Shown here: one piece after another, positions 1 to 9,393 of the stretch
Layout of the letters: each line of letters begins with the position of its first letter
Numbering within the stretch: the first letter of the stretch is position 1
Assembly: GCF_017487405.1 (NCBI RefSeq)
Contig: NZ_CP062222.1
Span: 186,001-250,000, forward strand
Length of the DNA: 64,000 bases
Source of the DNA: Brevundimonas goettingensis
Lineage (GTDB): Bacteria; Pseudomonadota; Alphaproteobacteria; Caulobacterales; Caulobacteraceae
Direction: 5' to 3'
Translations under genes and position numbers: made by a program
The notes under the pieces: model-generated
Database searches by the model: none
Told to the model about the DNA's origin: nothing
What the model saw: the letters and a program-made list of their open reading frames with translations, nothing else

Positions 1-188
1 AGGATCGGCAGGGCGAAGGCCGCGGTCTTGCCGGTGCCGGTCTGGGCGATGCCCAGCAGGTCCTTGCCGAGCATGACGTCAGGAATGGCCTGGGCCTGGA
101 TCGGGGTCGGGGTGGTGTAGCCCTCGGCGGTCAACGCCTGGAGCAAAGCCTTGTTCAGGCCGAAGGATTCAAAGGTCTTGGTGGTCAA
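1..188 (-). CDS. DEAD-box RNA helicase, N-terminal fragment
   Basis: Only the first 62 codons lie in the window; the gene runs off the left edge. The translation starts at a TTG at 188 (reading [15 protein letters not shown]) and shows the aromatic residue and Q-motif of DEAD-box helicases ([12 protein letters not shown]) followed by motif I (AQTGTGKT), which binds ATP. No ATG fits this frame before the Q-motif, and an A/G-rich stretch lies just upstream of the TTG. Such proteins (RhlE/DbpA type) unwind RNA duplexes in ribosome assembly or mRNA decay. The subfamily cannot be told from this fragment. Confidence 0.88.
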   Translation of the reverse strand, partial: MTTKTFESFGLNKALLQALTAEGYTTPTPIQAQAIPDVMLGKDLLGIAQTGTGKTAAFALPI

Positions 189-480
189 TGCCGTTTCTTT
201 CGCGTGCGGCGACGCGCATCAGCCATGGCTCAACGCCTTAAGGGCCGCGCACCGCCAGTCCCGAGTGAGCTTCTGGATGAAGCCTGCGGGGTGGATCGGG
301 CGCCGCCCCGCGTGTCCGGGCAGCGAATGAATCTTGAGGGCCGGCGACTTCTACAGACAGGTCTTCGAGGGGAGGTGAAGACCCACACGCGCTGGAAACG
401 CCGGGGGTCGCAATTGTGCGACGCAGCGCAGATGGGCGCTTCATGTGGCGAAGTCAAGGCGGAACGGCGTTTTGCGGTCT

Positions 481-1188
481 TCAGTGACCCAGAAGGCTGA
501 CGGCGAAATTGACCGCCAGGGCCACGATCACCGTGTTGAACACGAAGGCGGTGACACTGTGGATCGAGGAGATGCGGCGTAGCTGGCGGTCGGCGATCTG
601 GATGTCGGCGGTCTGTGAGGCCACCCCGATGATCAGGGCGAAATGGATGAAGTCCCAGTAGTCGGGTTCGGTCTCGCCCGGGAAGACCAGCCCGCCCCGG
701 TCCCTGACCCTGCCGTCCTTGCCGGTCTTGCCCGGTCCATAGAAGCCGTGGGCGTAGTGTTCGGCGAAGATCAGGTGGATGAAGCACCAGGACAGGGCCA
801 CGGTGGCGATGGTCAGGAAGGCGCTGGACGCGGCCTCGCTGGCCGGGGCGCCGGCGGTCTCACCGAGGACGATGACCACACTGGCCATGGCCGCGATCCA
901 GCTGACCGGCAGGACGGCTGAGCCCGCATCGTCCAGTTCGGCGGCGCGTTCCCGGATTTTGTCCACCGAGCGGATGCGTGCCAGCTTGATCATGGTGACC
1001 AGAAGGAACAGGCCGACGCCCGCATCCCAGCCCGAGGCGATCCGCGTCGGCCAGCGCCAGTCGCCGGGCGTCAGCAGGCCGACCCCGATCGCGCAGGCCA
1101 GGGCGAGCAGCAGGGTCCAGTGCAGATGGATCAGGCGTTTGGGCGACGGCATGGGCCGATAGTGGTCCGGCCCGCGCCGCGACACCAT
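481..1188 (-). CDS. DUF1345 family membrane protein
   Basis: A 235-residue protein with about five hydrophobic membrane segments (roughly residues 20-37, 50-67, 95-115, 120-145 and 210-232). The C-terminal part carries the signature of the DUF1345 family (EPDYWDFIHFALIIGV, then a segment rich in Gln, Thr and Asp before the last helix). The function of this family is not established; it is an inner-membrane protein. The start is uncertain: ATG at 1188 has an AAGG directly against it, and ATG at 1152 (MPSPKRL) would give 223 residues. It is transcribed away from the ABC gene on its right, with about 107 bp between the two starts. Confidence 0.8.
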   Translation of the reverse strand: MVSRRGPDHYRPMPSPKRLIHLHWTLLLALACAIGVGLLTPGDWRWPTRIASGWDAGVGLFLLVTMIKLARIRSVDKIRERAAELDDAGSAVLPVSWIAAMASVVIVLGETAGAPASEAASSAFLTIATVALSWCFIHLIFAEHYAHGFYGPGKTGKDGRVRDRGGLVFPGETEPDYWDFIHFALIIGVASQTADIQIADRQLRRISSIHSVTAFVFNTVIVALAVNFAVSLLGH

Positions 1189-1295
1189 CCTTACAAGTCG
1201 GTAACTTGCGGAGGGGGCCTGCCGGTGACAAGGTCGCTTGACAAAGTCGGGGCAGGGTTCAGGACTGTATTCCGCACTGCGAAAAGGGGCGTCAC

Positions 1296-2177
1296 ATGCT
1301 GTCGATCAAGAATCTCGTCCACGTCTACGGCAACGGGACCAAGGCGCTCGATGACGTCAGCCTGGAGGTCCCGACCGGGATGTTCGGCCTCTTGGGCCCG
1401 AACGGGGCGGGCAAGTCGACCCTGATGCGCTCGATCGCCACGCTCCAGACCCCGACCTCGGGCTCGATCGATTTCGACGGCATCGACGTGATCAAGGATC
1501 CGGACCTGCTGCGCCGCACCCTCGGCTATCTGCCCCAGGACTTCGGCGTCTATCCGCGCGTCTCGGCCTACGACATGCTGGACCATATGGCGGTGCTCAA
1601 GGGCGTCGCCTCGGGCAAGGACCGCAAGGCGACGGTCGAAAGCCTGCTGCAACAGGTCAACCTCTGGCCGGTGCGCAACAAGGCCCTGGCCGGCTTCTCG
1701 GGCGGGATGCGCCAGCGCTTCGGCATCGCCCAGGCCCTGATCGGCAATCCCAAACTGATCATCGTCGACGAGCCCACGGCCGGCCTCGACCCCGAGGAGC
1801 GCAACCGCTTCCTCAACCTGCTGGCCGAGATCGCCGACAATGTCGTGATCATCCTGTCGACCCACATCGTCGAGGACGTCGCCGACCTGTGCCCGCGCAT
1901 GGCGGTGCTGGCGGGCGGCAAGATCCAGCGCCAGGGCGCCCCGCTCGAACTGATCAGGGAGATGGAGGGCCGCGTCTGGAGGAAGACCATCGACAAGGAG
2001 GCGCTCAAGGAGGCGCGCGACCGCTACGACGTCATCTCCACGCGCCTCTTCGCCGGCAAGACCGTCATCCACGTCCTGTCCGACCGTCGTCCCGGCGAGG
2101 GCTTCGAGCCCGTCGCGGGCGGGCTGGAGGACGTCTATTTCGCCACCCTGACCGCCTCGCGCAAAGTTCCGGCGTAA
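1296..2177 (+). CDS. ABC transporter ATP-binding protein
   Basis: A 293-residue ATPase of the ABC-2 type. It has Walker A at residues 34-42 (GPNGAGKST), an ABC signature near residue 131 (FSGGMRQR), Walker B near 154 (LIIVDEPTAGLD) and a switch His (STHIVED). The C-terminal 70 residues are an extra domain typical of drug- or peptide-export ATPases. AAAGGGG eight bases before the ATG serves as ribosome binding site. The stop is 12 bp from the next gene, a giant permease, so the two form one export complex and probably one mRNA. The substrate is unknown. Confidence 0.9.
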   Translation: MLSIKNLVHVYGNGTKALDDVSLEVPTGMFGLLGPNGAGKSTLMRSIATLQTPTSGSIDFDGIDVIKDPDLLRRTLGYLPQDFGVYPRVSAYDMLDHMAVLKGVASGKDRKATVESLLQQVNLWPVRNKALAGFSGGMRQRFGIAQALIGNPKLIIVDEPTAGLDPEERNRFLNLLAEIADNVVIILSTHIVEDVADLCPRMAVLAGGKIQRQGAPLELIREMEGRVWRKTIDKEALKEARDRYDVISTRLFAGKTVIHVLSDRRPGEGFEPVAGGLEDVYFATLTASRKVPA

Positions 2178-2189
2178 GGGCGGCCGATC

Positions 2190-5100
2190 ATGTTCGCGAA
2201 AGTCGCCGCCTTCGAATTCCGCTACCAGCTGCGCCAGCCGGCCTTCTGGGTCATCGCCATCCTGTTCGCCCTGTTGAGCTTCGGCATGCTGGCCATTCCG
2301 AACGTCAGCGTCAGCGCCGGCGGCAACGTCTTCAAGAACGCGCCCTATTTCCTGGCCGCGATCCACATCTCGATGGCGCTGTTCTTCATGCTCGGGTCCA
2401 CGATCATCGTGGCCAATGTGATCGTGCGCGACGTCCAGTCGGGATTCGGGCCCATCGTCCAGGCCACGCGGATGTCGAATTTCGACTATCTGTACGGCCG
2501 CTTCACCGGCGCCTTCCTGGCCACCGCCCTGTGCTTCGCCAGCGTACCCCTCGGCATGCTGGCCGGGACCCTGGCGCCCTGGATCGATCGGGAGACCATC
2601 GGGGCGTTCCGGCCGCTGGACTATCTCTACGCCTATGCGGTGCTGGGCCTGCCGCCTCTGTTCCTGATATCGGCCCTGTTCTTCATGCTGGCGACCGTGA
2701 CCCGGTCGATGATGGCGACCTATGTCGGGGTGGTGGGAGTGCTGATCTCCTACCTGGTCGCCTCGAGCGTCCTGGGCTCCAAGCCCGAGTATGAGCACGT
2801 CATGGCCTGGGCCGAGCCGCTCGGCTCTTCGGCCTATGAGCTGGCGACCAAATACTGGACCCCGGCCGAGAAGAACACGATCAACCTGCCCCTGACCGGC
2901 GTCTTCCTCTGGAACAAGCTGATCTGGACGGCCGTCGGCTTCGGCGTCCTCGTCGCGACCTACTGGCTCTTCCAGCCGACCGCGCGCGGCGCCAAGGCGA
3001 GCAAGGCCGACGCCCTGCGCAAGACCGTCGCCGCCGCTCCGGAGCGTGAGCCGATCACCGGCGCCCTGCCGGCCGCCAGCCACGGCTGGGCCAGCGGCTG
3101 GACCCAGCTGCGCGCCCGAACGGTCTTTGAAATGGGCCTGGTGTTCAAGAGCATCGCCTTCGTCATCCTGATGGTCTTCGCCCTTGGCTTCGCCGTCGTG
3201 TTGACCCTGTTCTCGGGCGAGCTGTACGGCACCCCCGTCCTGCCCGTGACGCGGACCATGATCACCGCCCTGGGCTCGTTCACCTTCGTGACCATGATCG
3301 TGGCCATCTACTATTCGGGTGAACTGGTCTGGCGCGACCGCGACCGCAAGACCCATGAGCTTGTCGACGCCTCGGCGACGCCCGACTGGACCTTCCTCCT
3401 GCCCAAGACCCTGGCCCTGATCCTGGTCCTCGCCTCGATCCTGATCATCGGCGTGATCGCCGGCGTCGCGATGCAGAGCTTCAAGGGCTATTTCAACTTC
3501 GAGCTCGGCAAATACCTGCTGTGGTACGTCCTGCCCGGGACGTTCCGCGCCGCCACCCTGGCGGTTCTCGCCATCGTCGTTCAGTCCCTGTCGCCCAACA
3601 AGTTCGTCGGCTGGGCGGTCATGGTGGTCTATCTGATCTCGACCATCGTCATGGGTAGCCTGGGCCTCGACCACGTCCTGTACAACTACGGGACCGGCGT
3701 CGGCATGCAGCTCTCGGACATGAACGGCCAGGGCGATTTCTGGAAATTCGCCCTGTGGACCCGCGCCTACTGGGCGGCGGGCGCGACCCTTCTGCTGGTG
3801 CTGGGCTACGGCCTGTGGCGGCGCGGGACCGAGACCCGCTACCTGCCGCGCCTGGAGCGTCTACCGCATCGGCTGAAGGGCCCCGCGGGCGTCGTCGGCG
3901 CCCTGGCCCTGGTCGCCTTCGTGGGGCTGGGCGGCTTCATCTTCGTCAACACCAATGTCTGGAACACCTACCGGAACAGCGACGCGGAAGAGAAGCTGTC
4001 GGCGAACTATGAGAAGACCCTGCTGCGCTTCGAGACCACGCCCCAGCCGACCATCGTCGATGTGAAGCTGGACCTCGACCTGCGTCCCCACGCCCCGCGT
4101 CTGGAAACCCATGGCTCCTATGTGATCCAGAACAACACCGGCGCGCCTCTGGGCGAAATGCACCTGCGCTGGAACGACGATCTTCAGATGAAGACCCTGA
4201 CCGTTCAGGGCGCGCGGATGGTGCGCGAGTGGAAGGAATTCGACTACCGCATCTATCGCTTCGATACCCCCATGCAGCCGGGCGAGCGCCGCACCGTCAG
4301 CTTCGACACCGTTCTGGAGCAGCGCGGTTTCAAGAACGACGGCAACATGACCCGGATCGCCGACAACGGGACCTTCGTGAACAATATGGAGTTCGCGCCC
4401 ATCGTCGGGATGAGCCGCTCCGGCGGCCTGCTGACCGACCGGGCCAAGCGCCGCAAATACGGCCTGCCGCCCGAGCTGCGTCCCGCGAAACTTGAGGACC
4501 TGTCCGCCACCCGCCGCAACTATATCGGCGCCGACTGGGTCAATACCGACATCACCGTCACCACCGACGCCGACCAGACCCCGATCGCGCCCGGCTATCA
4601 GCGCTCGGACGTCACGAAAGACGGCCGCCGCACGGTCCGCTTCGTGACCGAGGCGCCGGTGCTCTACTTCATGTCGATCCAGTCGGCCCGCTACCAGATC
4701 GCGCGCCAGACGCACAACGGCGTCGACCTGGTCGTCTATTACGACGCCCAGCACGGCCGCAACGTGCCGAAGATGATGCAGGCCCTGAGCGCCTCGCTGG
4801 ACTATTACACCGCCCACTTCTCGCCCTATCAGTTCCGTCAGGCGCGGATCAGCGAGTTCCCCTACGGTTCCTTCGCCCAGTCCTATCCGAACACCTTCGC
4901 CTGGAGCGAAAACCTGGGCTTCATCGCCGACGTCTCCGATCCGGAGAAGGTCGATTACGTCACCTATGTCGGCGCGCACGAGTTCGCGCACCAATGGTGG
5001 GCGCACCAGATCATCGGCGCGGACATGCAGGGGGCGACCTCCCTGTCCGAGACCCTGGCCCAGTATTCGGCCCTGATGGTCATGGAAAAGCTGTACGGCC

Positions 5101-5762
5101 CCAGCCAGATTCGCCGCTTCCTCAAGTACGAGCTGGACGCCTATCTGCGCGGTCGCGGCGTGGAGCGTCTGGAGGAGCTGCCGCTCGAGCGGGTCGAGAA
5201 CCAGCAATACATCCACTACCGCAAGGGGGCGATGGTCATGTACCTGCTGCGCGACCAGATCGGGGAGGAGGCGGTTAATCGCGCCCTTCAATCCCTGCTG
5301 CAGCGCTACGCCTTCCACTCGGCGCCCTACGCGCGGTCGGTCGATCTCGTCGCGGCCCTGCGCGCCAACGCCCCTGCCGACAAACAGGCCCTGATCACCG
5401 ACCTGTTCGAGAAGGTCACCCTCTATGACCTGAAGACGACGGCGACCCGCGCGGTGCGTCGCGCCGACGGCAAGTGGGACGTGACCCTGACGGTCGAGGC
5501 CAGGAAGCTCTACGCCAGCGGCAAGGGTGTCGAGACCGAGGCCCCGTTGAACGAAAGCATCGACATCGGCCTGTTCACCCTCGAACCGGGCAAGAAGGGC
5601 TTCGACAACCGGTCGGTGGTGGTGATGGAACGCCGCCCCCTGCGTTCGGGCGTCCAGACCTTCCGCTTCGTCACGGCGGTCAAACCGACCTTCGCCGGCG
5701 TCGATCCGTACAACAAATGGATTGACCGGACGTCCGATGACAATGTGAAGGCGGTTTCGTAA
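2190..5762 (+). CDS. ABC-2 permease fused to M1-type aminopeptidase
   Basis: A 1190-residue fusion. Residues 1 to about 270 and 305 to about 565 each look like an ABC-2 permease half with several hydrophobic helices; after a last helix near 575-590 the remaining 600 residues resemble M1 zinc aminopeptidases. The zinc motif HEFAH is at residues 930-934, with the third ligand probably the Glu of SETLAQY about 20 residues later, one residue farther than in classical M1 enzymes. The peptidase part should lie outside the cytoplasm. The neighbour upstream supplies the ATPase. Fusions of this type are known in several bacterial groups, but their substrate is not known; export coupled to peptide trimming is an inference. 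Confidence 0.88.
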   Translation: MFAKVAAFEFRYQLRQPAFWVIAILFALLSFGMLAIPNVSVSAGGNVFKNAPYFLAAIHISMALFFMLGSTIIVANVIVRDVQSGFGPIVQATRMSNFDYLYGRFTGAFLATALCFASVPLGMLAGTLAPWIDRETIGAFRPLDYLYAYAVLGLPPLFLISALFFMLATVTRSMMATYVGVVGVLISYLVASSVLGSKPEYEHVMAWAEPLGSSAYELATKYWTPAEKNTINLPLTGVFLWNKLIWTAVGFGVLVATYWLFQPTARGAKASKADALRKTVAAAPEREPITGALPAASHGWASGWTQLRARTVFEMGLVFKSIAFVILMVFALGFAVVLTLFSGELYGTPVLPVTRTMITALGSFTFVTMIVAIYYSGELVWRDRDRKTHELVDASATPDWTFLLPKTLALILVLASILIIGVIAGVAMQSFKGYFNFELGKYLLWYVLPGTFRAATLAVLAIVVQSLSPNKFVGWAVMVVYLISTIVMGSLGLDHVLYNYGTGVGMQLSDMNGQGDFWKFALWTRAYWAAGATLLLVLGYGLWRRGTETRYLPRLERLPHRLKGPAGVVGALALVAFVGLGGFIFVNTNVWNTYRNSDAEEKLSANYEKTLLRFETTPQPTIVDVKLDLDLRPHAPRLETHGSYVIQNNTGAPLGEMHLRWNDDLQMKTLTVQGARMVREWKEFDYRIYRFDTPMQPGERRTVSFDTVLEQRGFKNDGNMTRIADNGTFVNNMEFAPIVGMSRSGGLLTDRAKRRKYGLPPELRPAKLEDLSATRRNYIGADWVNTDITVTTDADQTPIAPGYQRSDVTKDGRRTVRFVTEAPVLYFMSIQSARYQIARQTHNGVDLVVYYDAQHGRNVPKMMQALSASLDYYTAHFSPYQFRQARISEFPYGSFAQSYPNTFAWSENLGFIADVSDPEKVDYVTYVGAHEFAHQWWAHQIIGADMQGATSLSETLAQYSALMVMEKLYGPSQIRRFLKYELDAYLRGRGVERLEELPLERVENQQYIHYRKGAMVMYLLRDQIGEEAVNRALQSLLQRYAFHSAPYARSVDLVAALRANAPADKQALITDLFEKVTLYDLKTTATRAVRRADGKWDVTLTVEARKLYASGKGVETEAPLNESIDIGLFTLEPGKKGFDNRSVVVMERRPLRSGVQTFRFVTAVKPTFAGVDPYNKWIDRTSDDNVKAVS

Positions 5763-5767
5763 GGCTC

Positions 5768-5790
5768 ACCCTCTCCCTTTGGGAGAGGGT
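5768..5790. terminator. hairpin between convergent genes
   Basis: A perfect 10 bp stem (ACCCTCTCCC / GGGAGAGGGT) with a TTT loop lies in the 36 bp between the convergent permease-peptidase gene and alaS. There is no long T run on either side, so it may act as a weak bidirectional terminator or as a 3' end stabiliser. Confidence 0.6.
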
Positions 5791-5798
5791 TGCTTCGA

Positions 5799-8447
5799 TC
5801 AGCCCAGCGCCGCTCTAACCGCCGCCAGACCGTCCTCAGCCCTGGATCCGTCCGGCGCGCCGCCCTGGGCGAAGTCGGCCTTGCCGCCCGCGCCCTGACC
5901 GCCCATCGCCAGCACCGCCGCGCGGGCCAGCTCAGCCGAGTTCACGCGATCGGTCACGTCCGAGGTCGCGGCGACGGTGACCGCCGCCTTGCCGTCGGTA
6001 ACGCCGATCAGGGCCACGACGCCGGAGCCGACCTGTTTGCGGAAGTCCTCGGCGACGCCGCGCAGACCCTTGCCATCGACACCGTCCAGAACCCGCGCGA
6101 TCAGCTTGATCCCGTTGATCTCTTCCGGCGCCGCCGAGGCGCCCGAACCGCCGCCCAAAGCCAGCTGCTTCTTCAGGTCGGCGACCTGTTTCTCCAGCGC
6201 CTTGACCGAGGTCTGCAGGCTTTCGACACGGGCCGGCACGTCCTGCGGCTGGACCTTGAAGCCCTGGGCCAGCGACTTCGCCACCCCGGCCTGGCTCAGC
6301 AGATACTGACGCGCGGCCTCGCCGGTCAGGGCTTCGATGCGGCGCACGCCGGCGGCGACGCCGGTCTCGGACACGATCTTGAACAGGGCGATGTCGCCGG
6401 TGCGGGCCACATGGGTGCCGCCGCACAGCTCGACCGAGAAGGCCTTGGCCTCGTCCGTCAGCGAACGGCCCAGCGTCAGGACGCGGACCTCGTCGCCATA
6501 CTTCTCCCCGAACAGAGCCACGGCGCCCGCGTCGATGGCGTCCTTGGGCGTCATCAGCTTCGTCTCCGCCGGGATGTTCTGGCGGATGACGGCGTTGACC
6601 TCATCCTCCATCGCGGCCAGCTCGGCCTCGGTGACCGGGGCGTTGTGGCTGAAGTCGAAGCGCATCCGGTCGGCGTCGACCATCTGGCCCTTCTGGGCCA
6701 CGTGGGCGCCCAGCACATGCGACAGGGCCGCGTGCAACAGGTGGGCGGCCGAGTGGTTGGCGCGGGTGGTCAGGCGCTTCTCGGGCGAGACGCGCAGCTG
6801 GACCCTGGTCCCGATCTCCAGCGTGCCGGCCGTGATCTCGATGCGGTGGGCATAGAGGTCGCCGCCGTGCTTCTGGGTGTCGAGCACCGTGCCCGAACCT
6901 TCGGCCCATTCGATCTCGCCCTGATCGCCGGCCTGACCGCCGCCCTCGCCGTAGAAGGAGGTCTGGTCGAAGACGATCTCGGCCGTCTGGCCCGCTTCGA
7001 CGCGGTCGACGGACTCGCCGTTGTGCACCAGGGCCAGCACCTCGCCCGAGGCGTCGACACTGTCATAGCCGGTGAAGACGGTCGGCCCGAGGCGGTCGCG
7101 CAGGGCCAGCCATTCGCCGGCGTTGGCCGACTGGCCCGAACCCTTCCAGTTAGCCCGGCCGCGCTCGCGCTGCTCGGCCATGGCTTCCTCGAAGCCGTCG
7201 ACATTGACCGAATAGCCGCGACGGCGCGCCTCGTCCTGGGTCAGGTCGAGTGGGAAGCCATAGGTGTCGGACAGGGTGAAGGCCGTCTGGCCGTCCAGCA
7301 TGTCGCCGGGCCTGAAGTCTTGGGTGGCGGCGTCGAACAGGGCCATGCCGCGGCCCAGCGTCGTGCGGAAGCGGATCTCTTCCTGCTTCAGCGTGTCCTC
7401 GATGAAGGCCTGGGCGCGGCCCAGTTCGGGATAGGCCTCGCCCATTTCCGACACCAGGGTCGGCACCAGACGGTGCATCAGGGGATCGGTCGCGCCCAGC
7501 AGGTGGGCGTGGCGCATGGCGCGGCGCATGATCCGGCGCAGCACATAGCCCCGGCCTTCGTTCGATGGCGTCACCCCGTCGGCGATCAGGAAGGACGACG
7601 AGCGCAGGTGGTCGGCGATGACCCGGTGGCTGCCGGCCTGTTCGCCGGCCGCCTTGGTCGAGGTCGCCTCTTCCGAGGCCGCGATCAGGGTCCTGAACAG
7701 GTCGGTCTCGAACACCGAATGCACGCCCTGCAGCACGGTCGTCATCCGCTCCAGACCCATGCCGGTGTCGACCGAGGGCTTGGGCAGTTTGCGAACGATC
7801 TCGTCGTTCTCCTTCTCGAACTGCATGAAGACGTTGTTCCAGATCTCCACATAGCGGTCGCCGTCCTCGTCGGGCGAACCGGGAGGTCCGCCGGCGATCT
7901 TGTCGCCGTGGTCCCAGAAGATTTCGGTGCAGGGGCCGCACGGACCCGAGTCGCCCATGGCCCAGAAATTGTCCGAGCCGGCGATGCGGATGATCTTGTC
8001 GTCAGAGAAGCCGGTGACCTTCTTCCAGATCGCCGCGGCCTCATCGTCGTCGATATAGACGGTGACCAGCAGGCGCTTGGGATCCAGGCCGAAGTCCTTG
8101 GTCACCAGGTTCCAGGCGCGGTCGATCGCGTGTTCCTTGAAATAGTCGCCGAACGAAAAGTTGCCGAGCATTTCGAAGAAGGTCAGGTGGCGCGCCGTAT
8201 AGCCGACGTTGTCCAGATCGTTGTGCTTGCCGCCCGCACGGACGCATTTCTGAGAGCTGGTGGCGCGCGGATAGGGGGGCGTCGCGGCGCCGGTGAAGTA
8301 ATCCTTGAACGGCACCATGCCCGCGTTGACGAACATCAGCGTGGGATCGTTCTGCGGCACCAGCGGGGCCGACTGGACCTTCGTGTGACCGTCGGCCGCG
8401 AAGAAGTCGAGGTAGGTCGAACGGATCTGCTTCAGGGTGGTGGTCAT
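5799..8447 (-). CDS. alaS: alanine-tRNA ligase
   Basis: An 882-residue protein of the usual length for AlaS. The N-terminal class II catalytic domain begins at once (KQIRSTYLDFF) and includes the alanine-specific region FVNAGMVPFKDYFTG. The editing domain shows its zinc and deacylation motifs (NHSAAHLLHAAL and CGGTHVARTGDI), followed by a coiled coil (VESLQTSVKALEKQVADLK) and the C-Ala domain ending in a Gly-rich stretch. It charges tRNA-Ala in the cytoplasm and hydrolyses misacylated Ser/Gly-tRNA. About 150 bp upstream is free of genes and GC-rich with alternating GCGC; no T-box is visible. Confidence 0.98.
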   Translation of the reverse strand: MTTTLKQIRSTYLDFFAADGHTKVQSAPLVPQNDPTLMFVNAGMVPFKDYFTGAATPPYPRATSSQKCVRAGGKHNDLDNVGYTARHLTFFEMLGNFSFGDYFKEHAIDRAWNLVTKDFGLDPKRLLVTVYIDDDEAAAIWKKVTGFSDDKIIRIAGSDNFWAMGDSGPCGPCTEIFWDHGDKIAGGPPGSPDEDGDRYVEIWNNVFMQFEKENDEIVRKLPKPSVDTGMGLERMTTVLQGVHSVFETDLFRTLIAASEEATSTKAAGEQAGSHRVIADHLRSSSFLIADGVTPSNEGRGYVLRRIMRRAMRHAHLLGATDPLMHRLVPTLVSEMGEAYPELGRAQAFIEDTLKQEEIRFRTTLGRGMALFDAATQDFRPGDMLDGQTAFTLSDTYGFPLDLTQDEARRRGYSVNVDGFEEAMAEQRERGRANWKGSGQSANAGEWLALRDRLGPTVFTGYDSVDASGEVLALVHNGESVDRVEAGQTAEIVFDQTSFYGEGGGQAGDQGEIEWAEGSGTVLDTQKHGGDLYAHRIEITAGTLEIGTRVQLRVSPEKRLTTRANHSAAHLLHAALSHVLGAHVAQKGQMVDADRMRFDFSHNAPVTEAELAAMEDEVNAVIRQNIPAETKLMTPKDAIDAGAVALFGEKYGDEVRVLTLGRSLTDEAKAFSVELCGGTHVARTGDIALFKIVSETGVAAGVRRIEALTGEAARQYLLSQAGVAKSLAQGFKVQPQDVPARVESLQTSVKALEKQVADLKKQLALGGGSGASAAPEEINGIKLIARVLDGVDGKGLRGVAEDFRKQVGSGVVALIGVTDGKAAVTVAATSDVTDRVNSAELARAAVLAMGGQGAGGKADFAQGGAPDGSRAEDGLAAVRAALG

Positions 8448-8609
8448 GGTCGGGTCTTGATCTCGGGCGGCGTCGAAGGGGCCCCTTTGGCGCGCGGATA
8501 TCGCGCGCGCGTGTGAGAGGCGGAACGGGCCTCATATAGGGGTTTTGGCGAGGACGCATCACCCTGTTGCGGGAGAGGCCAATCAGCGGGCTCTATCAAA
8601 GGGCCCCGA

Positions 8610-9113
8610 TCAAAAGGGAAGGGCGTGGGGCGCGACGACGATCCCGTCCTCGTCGCTGTAGAGCCACTGACCGGGGGCGAAGGTGACGCCGCCGAAGGTC
8701 ACGGAGATATCCGCCTCGCCCGCGCCGGTCTTCCTGCTCTTGGCCGGATTGGTCCCCAGAGCCTTGAGGCCGAGGTCGAGAGCGCCGATGGCGACGCTGT
8801 CGCGGATAGCGCCATTGACCACCACCCCGACCCAGCCATTGGCGACCGCCAGACCCGCGATGATGTCCCCGATCAGGGCCCGGTTCAGCGAGCCGCCGCC
8901 GTCGATGACCAGGACCGCCCCCTGTCCCGGCGAGGACAGGATCGACTTCACCAGGGCGTTGTCCTCCAACACCTTCAGCGTCCGCACCGGGCCGTGGAAG
9001 CGGGCGCGGCCGCCGAGATTGCGGAACTGCAGCGGGCAAGAGACCAGCACCGCCTCATGGGCGTCGATCAGGTCGGCGGTGGCCGGGGAGGCTGGAGGAG
9101 AGGCTTCAGACAT
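8610..9113 (-). CDS. rraA: RraA-family protein (regulator of RNase E activity)
   Basis: A 167-residue protein from ATG at 9113; a GTG nine codons upstream is an alternative start. It matches RraA/MenG-like proteins along its length: the DLIDAHE start, FHGPVRTLKVLEDN, the active-site-like loop GQGAVLVIDGGGSLNRALIG, and GVVVNGAIRDS. In Escherichia coli RraA binds RNase E and lowers its activity; other members are hydroxymethylglutarate-type aldolases. Which role applies here cannot be decided from sequence, though the short length and the missing extra domains favour the RraA subgroup. It is transcribed in the same direction as alaS. Confidence 0.85.
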   Translation of the reverse strand: MSEASPPASPATADLIDAHEAVLVSCPLQFRNLGGRARFHGPVRTLKVLEDNALVKSILSSPGQGAVLVIDGGGSLNRALIGDIIAGLAVANGWVGVVVNGAIRDSVAIGALDLGLKALGTNPAKSRKTGAGEADISVTFGGVTFAPGQWLYSDEDGIVVAPHALPF

Positions 9114-9164
9114 GGCGGGCGCTCCGGGAGGAAGGCTCACTGTGCCGGGCGGGCGAGGGTCCGG

Positions 9165-9368
9165 CTAGTCCTCGATCTCGCCCTCATCCTCGACCGCATC
9201 GTCATCGGCGGAGATCAGGGCGTCGAGCGCCTCGATGATGGCGTCCAGCTGTTCGGCCGTGGCCTCGACGGTGATCATCCCGCCCTTGTCGCCGCCGATC
9301 TCCAGCAGATAGCCGTCGTCGGTTTCGGCCAGGTTGAACTGGGCCAGCTTCTGGATGGGGGCGGCCAT
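9165..9368 (-). CDS. small acidic protein, unknown function
   Basis: A 67-residue protein that I do not recognise. It has no signal peptide and is strongly acidic, ending in a run of Asp and Glu (ISADDDAVEDEGEIED). The middle (VEATAEQLDAIIEALDALI) should form an amphipathic helix. It lies 51 bp upstream of rraA on the same strand and 25 bp downstream of the next membrane gene, so it may share their transcript. Codon use looks like that of its neighbours. It could be a small adaptor protein; no function can be assigned. Confidence 0.65.
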   Translation of the reverse strand: MAAPIQKLAQFNLAETDDGYLLEIGGDKGGMITVEATAEQLDAIIEALDALISADDDAVEDEGEIED

Positions 9369-9393
9369 GGCGATCTCCGGGAGGCGTTTGAAC

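Noticed and set aside
1191..3674. 827-residue open frame on the minus strand
   Set aside because: It lies antisense to the ABC ATPase and permease genes; composition is Gly/Asp/Gln-rich with no domain, as expected from high-GC shadow frames.
5790..8516. 908-residue plus-strand frame
   Set aside because: Antisense to alaS, whose motifs are clear; the frame has no family features and low complexity.
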